Shown here one piece after another: positions 43,020-52,270 of a stretch of 64,000 nucleotides of DNA (its first letter is position 1; every line of letters starts with the position of its first letter). Source of the stretch: JASLMY01 sp965226475 (GTDB lineage: Bacteria > Pseudomonadota > Alphaproteobacteria > GCA-2731375). The position numbers and the translations under genes were made by a program. The DNA lies in the NCBI GenBank assembly GCA_965226475.1, contig CBDDDJ010000004.1:1860001-1924000 (forward strand), written 5' to 3'. The notes beneath the pieces are model-generated. The model ran no database searches, had not been told where the DNA came from, and saw only the letters and a list, made by a program, of their open reading frames with translations.

Positions 43020-45131
43020 ATGTCGATCACCCAGATCATGCAGTCGGCGGTGTCGTCCCTGAACACCCAGGCGGCCGCCATCGACATCACTTCGACCAAT
43101 ATCGCCAATATCAACACGGAGGGCTATGCCCGCCGCCAGGCGATCCTCGAACCCCTCGTCCTCGACGGCCAGACCGCCGGCGTGGAGCTGAGCCAGGCAC
43201 GCCACGTCATCGACCGCTTCCTCGAGACCGAGCTGCTCTCGGCCTCGGCGAGCACCGGCCTCTATCGAGCCCAGGCCGATCTACACGATCGCCTGCAGGA
43301 CTTTCTCGGCCGCCCGGACCTCGACCTGACCCTTTCGGCCCGTCTCGATCAAGTCTTCGCCTCCTTCACCCAGCTGGCGGTCGAACCGGACGAGCCGGCC
43401 CGCCGCCTGCAGACGGTGGATGACCTGCGCACGTTCGCCGCCGAACTCAACCGGTTGAGCGACCAAATCCAGGCCCTTCGCGGCGAAGCGGAGAACCGGG
43501 TCGCCATCGACGTCAACCAAGTCAACATCGCGCTGGCGCGGATCGACGAGCTCAACCGCGAAATTTCACACCTCAAAATTACCGGGGGAAATGCCTCGGC
43601 CCTGATCGATGAGCGGCAACGGGCGCTCAACGACATTGCCGAACTGATCGACCTGCACGTGATCGAAGCGAGCGACGGGCAGATAGACATCTACACGCGC
43701 TCCGGCGTGACGCTCCTGGACGGCAAGCGCCGGGTGTTGACGTTCGACCCGGCGGGATCGGTCGACAGCGGCACCCGGTTCAATCCGATCCTGGCTTTCC
43801 GCCTCGATCCGAGCGGCAACCAGGTGGGGACGGGCGAGCCGCTCTATCCCAAGCTTCGCGCCGGCGCGATCAAGGGCCGGATCGACATGCGCGATATCGC
43901 GTTCCCCCAACTGGCGGCCGAGGTCGGCAACCTTTCGGCCATGGTGATCGACCAGATCAACCGGGTTCACAACGCGCATTCCGCGGTACCGGCGCCGACC
44001 AGCCTGACCGGGATCGATACCGGTCTCGGCGCGGGCGATCCACACGGCTTCACCGGCATCGTCGATTTCGTCCAGCTCGCCGCCGACGGCTCGATCCAGG
44101 CGCGGGCGACGATCGACTTCTCGACCCCGGGCTTGACCACGCTGGGCGACGTCGTCACGGCGGTGAACGCGGCGCTGCCGGGCGCGAGCCTTGGCCTTGC
44201 GAACGGCGTCATGTCCTTTGCCGCCACGGCGCCGGGCAGCGGCGTCGCCATCGTCGACGATTCGACCACGCCGTCCGCGCGGGGCGGGCGCGGCTTCGCC
44301 CATTTCTTCGCGATGAACGACCTGATGCGGGCGAGCGCGCCGGCCCATTTCGACACCGGCTTCGCCGCCGGCGATGCGCATGGCTTCGGCGCCGTCGGCA
44401 CGGTCGACATTCGCGTCGACGGGCCAGGTGGTCAGACCATCCGCCAGCACACTCTCGATTTTGCCTCGGGCTTCACCACCTTCGGCGACGTCCTGGCCGA
44501 CCTCAACACCGCCTTCACCGGTATCGCCAGCTTCGCCCTCGACGCCGACGGACGGCTGGTCTCCACGATGGCGACCGCGAACGAGAGTAGGCACGTTTCG
44601 GTCGCGGCCGACAGTACGCTCAGGGGGACCACTTTGCTGACCTTCTCGGCGCTCTTCGGCCTCGGTCGCCGCTTCTCCATGGACGCGGCCAGCTCGGTCG
44701 AGGTCGTGGATCGGATCGTCGCCGATTCCGGCCTGCTGTCGACGGCGGCGTTGGATCTCACCGTGGCGGCGGGCGATCCGGCGATCAACGTTGGCGATAA
44801 TTCAGGCGCGCTCGCGCTACAGGCCCTCGACGGTCAGCCGCAGAGCTTCCGCGCGGCGGGCGGCCTGGCGGCAATGACGACGGAACTGCCACGCTACACC
44901 GCCCTGGTGCTCGGCGGGGTAGGCCAGGACGCCGCCCGCGCCGCCAGCCTGGCCGACGACCGTGCCATCCTGCTGGAGGAAGTGAAGGCCCGGCGCCAAT
45001 CCTACTCCGGCGTCAACCTCGACGAGGAACTCTCCAATATGATCATCTACCGAAACGCGTACAACGCCGCCGCGCGGATGATCAGTACGGCGAACGAAAT
45101 GTTCGACATTCTGTTGCAAATCACCAGGTAG
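43020..45131 (+). CDS. flgK: Flagellar hook-associated protein FlgK (HAP1)
   Basis: 703 aa. The N-terminal rod signature (QSAVSSLNTQAAAIDITSTN, IANINTEGYARRQ), FLGRPDLDLTLSARLDQVFA, and VGNLSAMVIDQINRVHNAHS are clear, and the C-terminal helix SGVNLDEELSNMIIYRNAYN with ANEMFDILLQITR closes the coiled end. The central variable part is enlarged and contains two similar segments of about 100 residues, each opening with D-T-G-x-x-A-G-D-x-H-G-F (residues about 332 and 443). It is a junction protein between hook and filament. flgL follows after 13 bp. Confidence 0.94.
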   Translation: MSITQIMQSAVSSLNTQAAAIDITSTNIANINTEGYARRQAILEPLVLDGQTAGVELSQARHVIDRFLETELLSASASTGLYRAQADLHDRLQDFLGRPDLDLTLSARLDQVFASFTQLAVEPDEPARRLQTVDDLRTFAAELNRLSDQIQALRGEAENRVAIDVNQVNIALARIDELNREISHLKITGGNASALIDERQRALNDIAELIDLHVIEASDGQIDIYTRSGVTLLDGKRRVLTFDPAGSVDSGTRFNPILAFRLDPSGNQVGTGEPLYPKLRAGAIKGRIDMRDIAFPQLAAEVGNLSAMVIDQINRVHNAHSAVPAPTSLTGIDTGLGAGDPHGFTGIVDFVQLAADGSIQARATIDFSTPGLTTLGDVVTAVNAALPGASLGLANGVMSFAATAPGSGVAIVDDSTTPSARGGRGFAHFFAMNDLMRASAPAHFDTGFAAGDAHGFGAVGTVDIRVDGPGGQTIRQHTLDFASGFTTFGDVLADLNTAFTGIASFALDADGRLVSTMATANESRHVSVAADSTLRGTTLLTFSALFGLGRRFSMDAASSVEVVDRIVADSGLLSTAALDLTVAAGDPAINVGDNSGALALQALDGQPQSFRAAGGLAAMTTELPRYTALVLGGVGQDAARAASLADDRAILLEEVKARRQSYSGVNLDEELSNMIIYRNAYNAAARMISTANEMFDILLQITR

Positions 45132-45144
45132 GCGAAGGTGCCAG

Positions 45145-46098
45145 ATGACACGGGTCACCAATCTCGGGCAACACCAGAGCGCGCTGCTGAGCCTGATGCG
45201 CGGTCAGGAGAACCTGTTCGACAGCAACCGGCGAATCTCCACCGGAAAGGAAGCGGCGCGTTTCGACCAGTTGGACGGGCGGGGCGCCAGCCTGCTCGGC
45301 ACCAAGGCGGTGAAGTCGCGCATCACCGCCACCATCGAGGCCAACCAGCGGATCGGCCAACGCCTGGAAATGTACAACGTCACTCTCGGCTCGCTCGCGG
45401 AGGCCGCCGACACCTTGCGCCAGGAAGTGATCAAGGCGGTCGGCAACAACTCCGGCATCGCGTTGATCGACAGCGTGCGTAGCCTCTTCGACCGCGCCGT
45501 CGACATCGTCAACACCCGCTTCGACGGCCGTTACATATACGCCGGCACCCGCACGGATACGCCGCCATTCACCGCCGACAGCGAGGCCAAGCTGCTGGCA
45601 CTCGCGCAGACCAGCGACGGCTTCGTCAACAACCAGGACTTGATTACCCCCGAGATCGACGAAGGTCGAACCCTGTCCTACGGCGTGCTGGCAAACGACG
45701 CGGCCCAGGATTTGATGGATTCCCTTCGCCGGCTGATGCAGTTCGAGAACGGCACCCTGCCGCCGGGCGCGGCCGGCGGCGGGCCCGCCAGCTCCTTCGG
45801 CGTCACTCTGACCGCGGCCCAACGCGATTTCCTCCTGGGCGAGCTCGCCAGCATCAAAGCCTCGATCCAGACCGTGCGCGACGCCGAGGCGAGGAACGGC
45901 GTCCGCATGGCGGAGCTCGATAAGCTCGCCACGCGTCAGGAGGACGAGCTGGTGTTCTTGACCGGCTTCATCTCCGATATCGAGGACACGGACTTGCCGG
46001 AAGCGGTGGCGAAACTGAACCAGGACCGTACCGCGCTGGAGGCAACGATCCAGATCACCGCGCGGCTCGGTAGAATTTCACTGCTCGACTTCATCTGA
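45145..46098 (+). CDS. flgL: Flagellar hook-associated protein FlgL (HAP3)
   Basis: A 317-aa flagellin-fold junction protein. N-terminal VTNLGQHQSALLSLMRGQEN and DSNRRISTGKEAARFDQLDG, a middle NTRFDGRYIYAGTRTDTPPF typical of FlgL, and a C-terminal helical region that ends ALEATIQITARLGRISLLDF. Length matches the alphaproteobacterial norm. No flagellin gene is in the window. Confidence 0.92.
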   Translation: MTRVTNLGQHQSALLSLMRGQENLFDSNRRISTGKEAARFDQLDGRGASLLGTKAVKSRITATIEANQRIGQRLEMYNVTLGSLAEAADTLRQEVIKAVGNNSGIALIDSVRSLFDRAVDIVNTRFDGRYIYAGTRTDTPPFTADSEAKLLALAQTSDGFVNNQDLITPEIDEGRTLSYGVLANDAAQDLMDSLRRLMQFENGTLPPGAAGGGPASSFGVTLTAAQRDFLLGELASIKASIQTVRDAEARNGVRMAELDKLATRQEDELVFLTGFISDIEDTDLPEAVAKLNQDRTALEATIQITARLGRISLLDFI

Positions 46099-46111
46099 GC
46101 GAGACGATGGC

Positions 46112-47161
46112 ATGATCGACGAGGGCTGGAGCGATTTCGATCTGGTGACGGGCGCCGCCGGTTTTATAGGCTCGCACCTGGTGGACGGGTTGCGGGCCCG
46201 CGGTCGGCGGGTCCGGGCCGTCGACAATTATGCGACGGGCGGCCCACACAACCTCGCCCACCGGGCGGACGACGCCAGCCTGGAGCTGATCCGGCTCGAC
46301 ATCCGCGATTCGGAGGCCGTGGCCGCTGCCGCCCTGGGCGCCAAGCGGATCTTCCACCTCGCCGCCATGGCGGACATCGTACCCTCGATCCAGAACCCGG
46401 CCGTCTATTTCGAAAGCAACGTCACCGGCACCTTCAACGTGCTGGAGGCGGCCCGCGCGGCCGGGACCGAGCGGCTGGTCTATGCCGCGTCCGGTTCCTG
46501 CTACGGCATCCCCGACACCTACCCGACGCCGGAAACGGCGCCGATCCAGCCGCAATATCCCTACGCGCTGACCAAATATCTGGGCGAGGAGAGCGTGATG
46601 CACTGGGGCCAGGTCTATGGCCTGGGTGTCACCTCGCTCCGCTTCTTCAACGTCTATGGACCGAGGAGCCGGACCTCGGGCGCCTATGGCGCGATGTTCG
46701 GCGTCTTCCTGGCCCAGCTGCTGGCGGGTGAGCCGATCACCATCGTCGGCGACGGCACCCAGAGCCGTGACTTCACCTGGGTCGGCGACGTGGTCTCCGC
46801 CCTGCTGACGGCGGGAGAGGGTGGGGCGGAAGGCCGAATTCTGAACGTCGGCTCGGGGTCCGATGTCGCCGTCAACCGGATCGTCGAACTGCTGGGCGCC
46901 GCGCGCGCCGTGCACATCCCCAAACGGCCGGGCGAACCGGACCGTACCCTCGCCGACATCGCCGAAATCAGCCGTGTCCTCGACTGGTCGCCCGAGACCG
47001 ATATCGAGACCGGAGTCGAGGCGATGGTGGAGAACATCGGCTATTGGCGCGACGCGCCGGTCTGGACCCCCGATGGTATCGCCGAGGCGACCCGGGACTG
47101 GTTCCGCTATCTCTCGCCGAGGACCGAGACGGCCACGAGGTCGCTTCCGGCCCGAGGCTGA
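46112..47161 (+). CDS. NAD-dependent sugar-nucleotide epimerase/dehydratase
   Basis: A 349-aa extended SDR. DLVTGAAGFIGSHLVDGL (NAD loop), DNYATGGPHNL, HLAAMADIVPSIQNP, YAASGSCYG with the Ser/Cys region, YPYALTKYLGEE with catalytic Tyr and Lys, LRFFNVYGPRS and RDFTWVGDVV are those of UDP-glucose/GlcNAc 4-epimerase-like enzymes. The gene starts 14 bp after flgL, so it may belong to the flgK-flgL transcript and provide a sugar for flagellin or surface-polysaccharide glycosylation (inference). Confidence 0.88.
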   Translation: MIDEGWSDFDLVTGAAGFIGSHLVDGLRARGRRVRAVDNYATGGPHNLAHRADDASLELIRLDIRDSEAVAAAALGAKRIFHLAAMADIVPSIQNPAVYFESNVTGTFNVLEAARAAGTERLVYAASGSCYGIPDTYPTPETAPIQPQYPYALTKYLGEESVMHWGQVYGLGVTSLRFFNVYGPRSRTSGAYGAMFGVFLAQLLAGEPITIVGDGTQSRDFTWVGDVVSALLTAGEGGAEGRILNVGSGSDVAVNRIVELLGAARAVHIPKRPGEPDRTLADIAEISRVLDWSPETDIETGVEAMVENIGYWRDAPVWTPDGIAEATRDWFRYLSPRTETATRSLPARG

Positions 47162-47170
47162 TTCCCGTTG

Positions 47171-47238
47171 GAGCATTTTCGGATCGAGCGAGGCGGGCCC
47201 GCGCCCCGGCAATTCCGCTTGACCGGAAAATGTTCTAG
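47171..47238. repeat. Imperfect palindromic repeat, copy 1
   Basis: The arm GAGCATTTTCGGATCGAGCG is inversely repeated with 16/20 matches, as CGCTTGACCGGAAAATGTTC, followed by TAG. Read on the minus strand the right arm is CTAGAACATTTTCCGGTC... and it is closely similar to 50042-50085, so this is a dispersed intergenic element. It lies between the epimerase and the sterol desaturase gene and could act as a transcription block. Confidence 0.65.
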
Positions 47239-47300
47239 TCTCGGGACCACCCGCGGCGTACGCGCGACGGTGCGCCGGCCTGGCTCGGAGCCCTTGGCTC

Positions 47301-48107
47301 ATGGCGCAGACGATCATCGAAAACGAGCCGGCCATCCGGCTCGGCTGCTTTCTCGCCGTGCTTGCGGTGATGGCGGCCTGGGAACATGCCGCGCCGCGCC
47401 GCCGGCGCGGTTTTCCGCGCACTCGGCGCTGGCCGAGCAATCTCGCCCTCGTCGTTCTGAACGGCTTGCTCGCGCGGCTCGTCTCGCCGATCGCCGTCGT
47501 GGCGCTCGGCGAACTGGCGGCCGCACGCGGCTGGGGCCTCCTGAACCAGATGGAGGCACCGATCTGGCTCGCCCTGCCGCTCGGCATGCTGCTTCTCGAC
47601 ATGGCCATTTATTGGCAGCACCGGCTATTTCACGCGGTACCGGCGCTCTGGCGGCTGCATCGGATGCATCACGCGGACCTCGATTTCGATGTCACCACCG
47701 CCGGGCGTTTCCACCCCTTGGAGATCCTGCTGTCGCTGGCCATCAAACTCGCGGTGGTGATCGCCCTCGGCCCACCGGCCGTGGCGGTTCTGCTCTTTGA
47801 AATCCTGCTGAACGCCGGGGCGCTGTTCAACCACGCCAACGTCGCCATTCCCAAGGCGATCGACCGGCGCCTGCGTCTCCTTGTCGTCACGCCCGACATG
47901 CACCGGGTGCACCATTCGATCCGAAGAGACGAGACCGACAGCAATTTCGGTTTCAACTTCCCCTGGTGGGACCGGCTGTTCGCCAGCTATCGGGCGCGGC
48001 CGGCCGACGGCCACGAGGCGATGGTGATCGGTATCGAGGCGTTCCGCGACGCGGCCGAGCTCCGCCTCGACCGGCTGTTGTCGCAGCCCTTCCGAAAAGC
48101 AGGCTGA
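47301..48107 (+). CDS. Sterol desaturase / fatty acid hydroxylase family membrane protein
   Basis: A 268-aa membrane di-iron oxygenase. Three or four hydrophobic segments (LGCFLAVLAVMAAW; ALVVLNGLLARLVSPIAVVAL; IWLALPLGMLLLDMAIYW) precede the eight-histidine set: HRLFH, HRMHH, FHPLE, HAN and MHRVHH. This pattern defines the fatty acid hydroxylase superfamily, which hydroxylates or desaturates sterols, carotenoids or acyl lipids. The exact lipid substrate cannot be deduced. The next gene begins 4 bp downstream. Confidence 0.9.
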   Translation: MAQTIIENEPAIRLGCFLAVLAVMAAWEHAAPRRRRGFPRTRRWPSNLALVVLNGLLARLVSPIAVVALGELAAARGWGLLNQMEAPIWLALPLGMLLLDMAIYWQHRLFHAVPALWRLHRMHHADLDFDVTTAGRFHPLEILLSLAIKLAVVIALGPPAVAVLLFEILLNAGALFNHANVAIPKAIDRRLRLLVVTPDMHRVHHSIRRDETDSNFGFNFPWWDRLFASYRARPADGHEAMVIGIEAFRDAAELRLDRLLSQPFRKAG

Positions 48108-48111
48108 GGCC

Positions 48112-48921
48112 ATGGTCCGTGTCGCCAGCATGCCGATGTACGATTTCCCCGAAATCGCGCCGGCGCTCGACGAACTTTGGGCCGGGCTGCGGCGGAACCT
48201 CGCGGCCGAGGGCCTCGCGGAGATCCCGCGCGCGCTGGTCCACGACCGCGATCTCCGTGCGCTCTGGAACGATTCCGATCTCTGGTTCTCGCAATGCTGC
48301 GGCTACGATCTGATCGCGCGCTATCGTGGCCACCTGCGCCCGCTGGCGACGCCCCATTACGGCGCGCCCGAATGCCGGGGATGGGAATACGCGAGCGTGG
48401 TCGTCGTGGCCGACGATCGGGAGGGCGAGGATATTCGGGATCTCGCCGGAACCCGTTGCGCCGTCAACGGGCTCGAATCCCATTCGGGCACGCATTCGCT
48501 GCGCGCGCTCGTGGCGCCGCATCATCGCGCCGGCAAGTTCTTCGCCTCCGTCGTGGAAAGTGGCGCGCATATCCACAGTCTGGCCATGATCCGCCGGGGC
48601 AACGTGGATGTCGCGGCAATCGACTGCGTCACCTACGCACTGCTCGAACGCCACCGTCCCTCGGCGCTCGCCGGCGTTCGTCGCTTTGCGCTCACCAGCC
48701 ACGCGCCGGGCATTCCCTATGTGACGCATGCGACCACCAGCGCGGACGACGTTTCCCGCATGCGGGCCGCCCTGTACGAGACCTTCGTCGAGCCGGATTT
48801 GACCGCGGTGCGTCAAGCGCTGCTGCTGGAGCACCTCGAAACGACGGAACTCGCCCATTACCAGCGGATCGCCGAGATCGCCGAGGCGGCCGGGGCGCTC
48901 GGATATCCGAAACTGGCCTAA
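48112..48921 (+). CDS. PhnD-like phosphate/phosphonate-type substrate-binding protein
   Basis: A 269-aa periplasmic-binding-protein fold (PhnD/transferrin-like). RVASMPMYDFPEIAPALDEL, DLWFSQCCGYDLI, WEYASVVVVADDREGEDIRD, RCAVNGLESHSGTHSLRA and DVAAIDCVTYALLERHRP are seen. There is no signal peptide, so it is probably cytoplasmic and not an ordinary ABC importer receptor; no permease or ATPase gene is near. It likely senses or sequesters a small anion. It is tightly coupled to the sterol desaturase-like gene upstream and followed by the TauD-like gene. Confidence 0.8.
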   Translation: MVRVASMPMYDFPEIAPALDELWAGLRRNLAAEGLAEIPRALVHDRDLRALWNDSDLWFSQCCGYDLIARYRGHLRPLATPHYGAPECRGWEYASVVVVADDREGEDIRDLAGTRCAVNGLESHSGTHSLRALVAPHHRAGKFFASVVESGAHIHSLAMIRRGNVDVAAIDCVTYALLERHRPSALAGVRRFALTSHAPGIPYVTHATTSADDVSRMRAALYETFVEPDLTAVRQALLLEHLETTELAHYQRIAEIAEAAGALGYPKLA

Positions 48922-49000
48922 ACCGCCCCCGGATTGACGGCGCCCTCGGCGCGCGGGATTGTGGGCGCTGGCAATTCCATGCACCCCTGAAGGCAAACCC

Positions 49001-50044
49001 ATGTCCGAGAGACATTTCCGGCCCTTCGATCATCCCGCCGCCTGGCGGGCGAGCGACTTTGCCGCCAAGGATGATCTCGCCGTCGAGCTGGAAGGCCGTC
49101 ATCTGGATGCCTTGATGACGGCGGTGGCGGGTCTGGGCGACGCCATGGCCGCGCACGGAGCGATCACGCCCGAGAGTTTCCCCCTGACGGCGATCCGCGA
49201 CGACGTGAAGGCCTGGCGGGAAGAGGTCCAGCGGGGATGCCGCATCGTGCTGCTCAGGGGCTTTCCCGTGCGGGACCTGCCGCTCGAGACCTTGCGCGCC
49301 ATGTATCTCGGCCTCGGCGTGCATTTCGGCCGTCCGGTCTCGCAGAGCGCCATGGGCGACCTCGTCGGCGACGTAGTCGACGTCGGCGGCAAGGATCGGC
49401 GCGAACGGGCCTACCGAAACAGCCGCGAGCTGAAATTTCACACCGACCGCTGCGATCATGTCGCCATGCTCTGCATCCGCCCGGCGGCGGCGGGCAGCAT
49501 CAGCGGCTACGCCAGCGCGCTCGCCGTTCACAACACCATCCTGGCCGAGCGGCCGGACCTGCTGGCGCCGCTCTACGCCGGCTTTCACCACCACCGCTTC
49601 GGGGAGCAGCCGCCGGGCGCGCCGCCGGTGACGGCGGAGCGGATCCCGATCTTCTCGGTGACGGACGAGGTGCCGAGCGTGATCTACATCCGGGGCTATA
49701 TCGATCTCGCGGTCGAGGAGGGTCATGTCGCGCCGAGCGATACCGAGATCGAGGCCCTGGACTTCATGGACGATGTTGCCAACCGGCCGGAGATCCGGTT
49801 CGAGTTCCGCCTGGAGCCGGGCGAGGCCACCTTCACCAACAACTGCCTGTTGCTGCACACCCGCACCGCCTTCGAGGATTCGGAAAACCCGAGCCTGAAA
49901 CGCCACCTGCTTCGCCTCTGGCTCCGCGAAGATGCCCGCCCCATGGCCCCTGGCGTCATCCTCCACAAGGGCCGCGCCGGCATCGAGGCGCGGGACGGCA
50001 AGGGGACCTACTACACGCCCGCGTCGCCCGATTCCGGAAACTAG
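49001..50044 (+). CDS. TauD/TfdA-family Fe(II)/2-oxoglutarate dioxygenase
   Basis: A 347-aa non-heme iron dioxygenase. The first two iron ligands are in LKFHTDRCDHVAML (HxD) and the distal His is in NNCLLLHTRTAFED; the 2-oxoglutarate-binding Arg follows in RHLLRLWLRED. RGFPVRDLPLETL and LGVHFGRPVSQS mark the N-terminal half. Substrates in this group include taurine, other sulfonates and gamma-butyrobetaine; none can be assigned. The ATG at 49001 is used, since the in-frame TTG at 48959 would extend into the spacer. Confidence 0.88.
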   Translation: MSERHFRPFDHPAAWRASDFAAKDDLAVELEGRHLDALMTAVAGLGDAMAAHGAITPESFPLTAIRDDVKAWREEVQRGCRIVLLRGFPVRDLPLETLRAMYLGLGVHFGRPVSQSAMGDLVGDVVDVGGKDRRERAYRNSRELKFHTDRCDHVAMLCIRPAAAGSISGYASALAVHNTILAERPDLLAPLYAGFHHHRFGEQPPGAPPVTAERIPIFSVTDEVPSVIYIRGYIDLAVEEGHVAPSDTEIEALDFMDDVANRPEIRFEFRLEPGEATFTNNCLLLHTRTAFEDSENPSLKRHLLRLWLREDARPMAPGVILHKGRAGIEARDGKGTYYTPASPDSGN

Positions 50045-50388
50045 AGTCTTTTCCGTTCAAGCGAAATCGCCGGGCCGCGCCCCAAGCGGCGCGTCAACCC
50101 GAGCGCCCAGGCTTTCGAGGGGTGCGACCTGCGGGCCCCGTACATCAGGCCGTGGGCGCATTCGTGGAGCGGCGTGCGCAAGAGACGGTCGCCGTCCTTC
50201 GAGATCCACCCGCGACACGGCCTCGCCGACCCGCGTCGCGAACCCAATCCCCCCGCCGCCAGGCGGATGCCGAGCGAACGCGGAAAGTCCCGGATCATGT
50301 TCCGCCTCGCCAGACGCCGGCCGATCAACTGGGCGCGGGCTTCCACCAACATCCGCCCGCGCCGCGCCCGCTCGCTCTTCACCTCCAC
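50041..50388 (-). mobile_element. IS110-family transposase remnant
   Basis: On the minus strand, VEVKSERARRGRMLVEARAQ and LIGRRLARRNMIRDFPRSLG correspond to the middle of IS110-type transposases. After an internal gap, WISKDGDRLLRTPLHECAHG and SKAWALGLTRRLG correspond to the C-terminal IS116/IS110/IS902 transposase domain (normally GRISKxGDxxLRxxLxEAA). The N-terminal RuvC-like DEDD half is absent. Upstream sequence to about 50500 (FDFIRRVEVKS) may still belong to it. The 50389-50535 spacer otherwise holds nothing recognisable. Confidence 0.7.
50042..50085. repeat. Imperfect palindromic repeat, copy 2 (partial)
   Basis: The sequence starting CTAGAGTCTTTTCCG and continuing TCAAGCGAAATCGCCGGG matches, with few differences, the minus-strand reading of copy 1 (CTAGAACATTTTCCG, TCAAGCGGAATTGCCGGG). 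Only one arm is recognisable, and the IS110 remnant overlaps it. Confidence 0.55.
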
Positions 50389-50535
50389 CCGGCGGATGAA
50401 GTCGAAGCGCGCGCCAGCCGGTCCGACTGCGTCCCCGTCCCCAAGACGATCCGCTCCGGCCAGGCGCGGCGCGCCCGCAAAACCTCGAATACCGCATCCG
50501 GGGAGAGGGCCGGCCGGGACAAATATTGAAAGGGT

Positions 50536-51600
50536 CTAGCCCGGCACCGCCGCTCGGGCCGCCTCGGCCCGGAAATGGGGTGCAACCTCGCTCATGAAGA
50601 GCCGCAGGCTCGCCATCGCGTGTTTGTGCGTCATGGGCCCCAGGCGGAAGCTCAGGATCAGGCCGCCGATGCCGATCGCCTCGATCTCGGCGATCCGCCG
50701 GCCGACGGAGTCGGGCGTGCCGAGGATCAGCGCGTCCTCCGGCCGGTTACGGGCCGCCGTGCCCTTTTCGTGGTGCATACGGATGCCCTGCTCCTTGTAG
50801 ACCCGCTCCCGCATCGCCGCGCGGTGCGCCGCCTGCTCGGCGAAGGCGGGAAGCGCGATTTCCTCGGCCTCCGCCTGGCTTTCGGCGACGAAGACGTTGC
50901 GCCAGGCCCAGCTTTGCTCGAGGCAGTGCTCGACATGGGCGGCGGGGTGTCCGGCCTCGGTTGCCGCGTGCCCGTAGAGGTCCACACGGCGGCGGATGTT
51001 CTCGGTCGACTGCACGTTCATCATGAAGGGCCGGCCCTCGGCGCCGAGGTCGCGGAGCGAGGCCTCGCCGCTCGCCGCCCGGATGAGCCGGGGATGCGGC
51101 CGGGTGAAGGGCCGGGGGCGGAGCAGCGGCAGGCTCAGGTTCCAGAATTTGCCGGCGTGGGAGAAGTTCTCCGTCGTCCAGGCGCCGATCATCACCGCCT
51201 CGGCCTCGATCAGCCGTTCCTGGGCCTCCTCGGGGTCGATACCGTAGCCGTTGTATTCATAGATGTTGTGCGCCGTGCCCCGCCCGAGGCCGACGATCAG
51301 CCGGCCGTGCGAGATGTTGTCCAAGAGCGCCATCTGCTCGGCGAGGCGGATGGGGTGGTGGAGCGAGACCTGGGCGACGGCGAAGCCGACCTGGATTTGT
51401 CCCGTCTGGGCGGCGACGGCGCCGGCGAAGCTGACGGGATCGACATAGGCGCAGTTGCCGTCGAAGTGATGCTCGGCGAGCCACAGGACGTCCATGCCGA
51501 GTTCGTCCGAAAGCCGCGCCTCGGCCAAGGTCTCGTCGATGACCCGGCCATCCTCGTCGGGAACGCGGCTCTCGGGGAAGAGAAAATTACCGAACCGCAT
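50536..51600 (-). CDS. Luciferase-like (LLM class) flavin-dependent oxidoreductase
   Basis: A 354-aa TIM-barrel flavin monooxygenase. MRFGNFLFPESRVPDE, LDVLWLAEHHF-type MDVLWLAEHHFDGN, HHPIRLAEQMALLDNISHGR, LIVGLGRGTAHNIYEYNGYG, and AEAVMIGAWTTENFSHAGKFW are typical of the bacterial luciferase superfamily, close to the alkanal/long-chain monooxygenase subgroup. It needs reduced FMN from a separate reductase. The substrate is unknown. It is monocistronic, between the IS110 remnant and the HCCA isomerase gene. Confidence 0.9.
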   Translation of the reverse strand: MRFGNFLFPESRVPDEDGRVIDETLAEARLSDELGMDVLWLAEHHFDGNCAYVDPVSFAGAVAAQTGQIQVGFAVAQVSLHHPIRLAEQMALLDNISHGRLIVGLGRGTAHNIYEYNGYGIDPEEAQERLIEAEAVMIGAWTTENFSHAGKFWNLSLPLLRPRPFTRPHPRLIRAASGEASLRDLGAEGRPFMMNVQSTENIRRRVDLYGHAATEAGHPAAHVEHCLEQSWAWRNVFVAESQAEAEEIALPAFAEQAAHRAAMRERVYKEQGIRMHHEKGTAARNRPEDALILGTPDSVGRRIAEIEAIGIGGLILSFRLGPMTHKHAMASLRLFMSEVAPHFRAEAARAAVPG

Positions 51601-51661
51601 GGGCGTGCCTAGTACTCGCCATTATGAATCATGGGGTGGCCCGGACGTCCGATGGTAACCC

Positions 51662-52270
51662 CTAACCGGCCTTGCGGTCGAGAGCGGCCCGCATTAGCTC
51701 CATCCGGTCGTTGCCGAAGTACATGTCGTCGCCGTCGATGAAGAAGGTGGGCGAGCCGAAGCCGCCGCGCTCGATGATCTCGTCGGTGGTCGCGAAGAGG
51801 CGCTGTTTGATGTCGTCCTCGCCAATCCGTGTGAGAAAGACCTCGGAATCGAGACCGGCCGCCGTGGCGACGTCGCCCAGGACGGCCGAATCGGAGATGT
51901 CGCGGTCGTCTTGCCAGTAGGCCTGAAATACCGCGCGCGAGTAGGCGGAAATGCGCCCCTCGTCGATGGCGAAGAAGGCCCCGCGCAGTGATTTGACGCT
52001 CACCACCGGCGAGACGCTGGGCCGGACCATCTTCAGGCCCAGGTGCCTTGCCCAGTCGGCCATATCCTTGCGGTAGTAGGCGTCCTTGGGCGGCACCGGA
52101 TTCTCGCGGCGACGATAGACGGTCGGGTTCACCTTGTTGAAAACGCCGCCCACCAGGAAGGGCTTCCACGACAATTCGGCGCCGTTGTCGGCGGCGAGGG
52201 ACTCGATCCGCTCGAAGGCGAACCAGGTCCAGGGGCTCGAATAGTCGAAAAAGAACTCGATCGTCGCCAT
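51662..52270 (-). CDS. 2-hydroxychromene-2-carboxylate isomerase (DsbA/kappa-GST fold)
   Basis: A 202-aa glutathione-dependent isomerase-like protein. It begins ATIEFFFDYSSPWTWFAFER, with Ser in the position of the thioredoxin-fold active site, then WKPFLVGGVFNKVNPTVY, YYRKDMADWARHLGL, AVFQAYWQDDRDISDSAV and GGFGSPTFFIDGDDMYFGND. The family converts 2-hydroxychromene-2-carboxylate in naphthalene degradation, but many members have other roles. The start MATIEFF at 52270 fits the family N-terminus. Divergent from DUF1127. Confidence 0.88.
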   Translation of the reverse strand: MATIEFFFDYSSPWTWFAFERIESLAADNGAELSWKPFLVGGVFNKVNPTVYRRRENPVPPKDAYYRKDMADWARHLGLKMVRPSVSPVVSVKSLRGAFFAIDEGRISAYSRAVFQAYWQDDRDISDSAVLGDVATAAGLDSEVFLTRIGEDDIKQRLFATTDEIIERGGFGSPTFFIDGDDMYFGNDRMELMRAALDRKAG

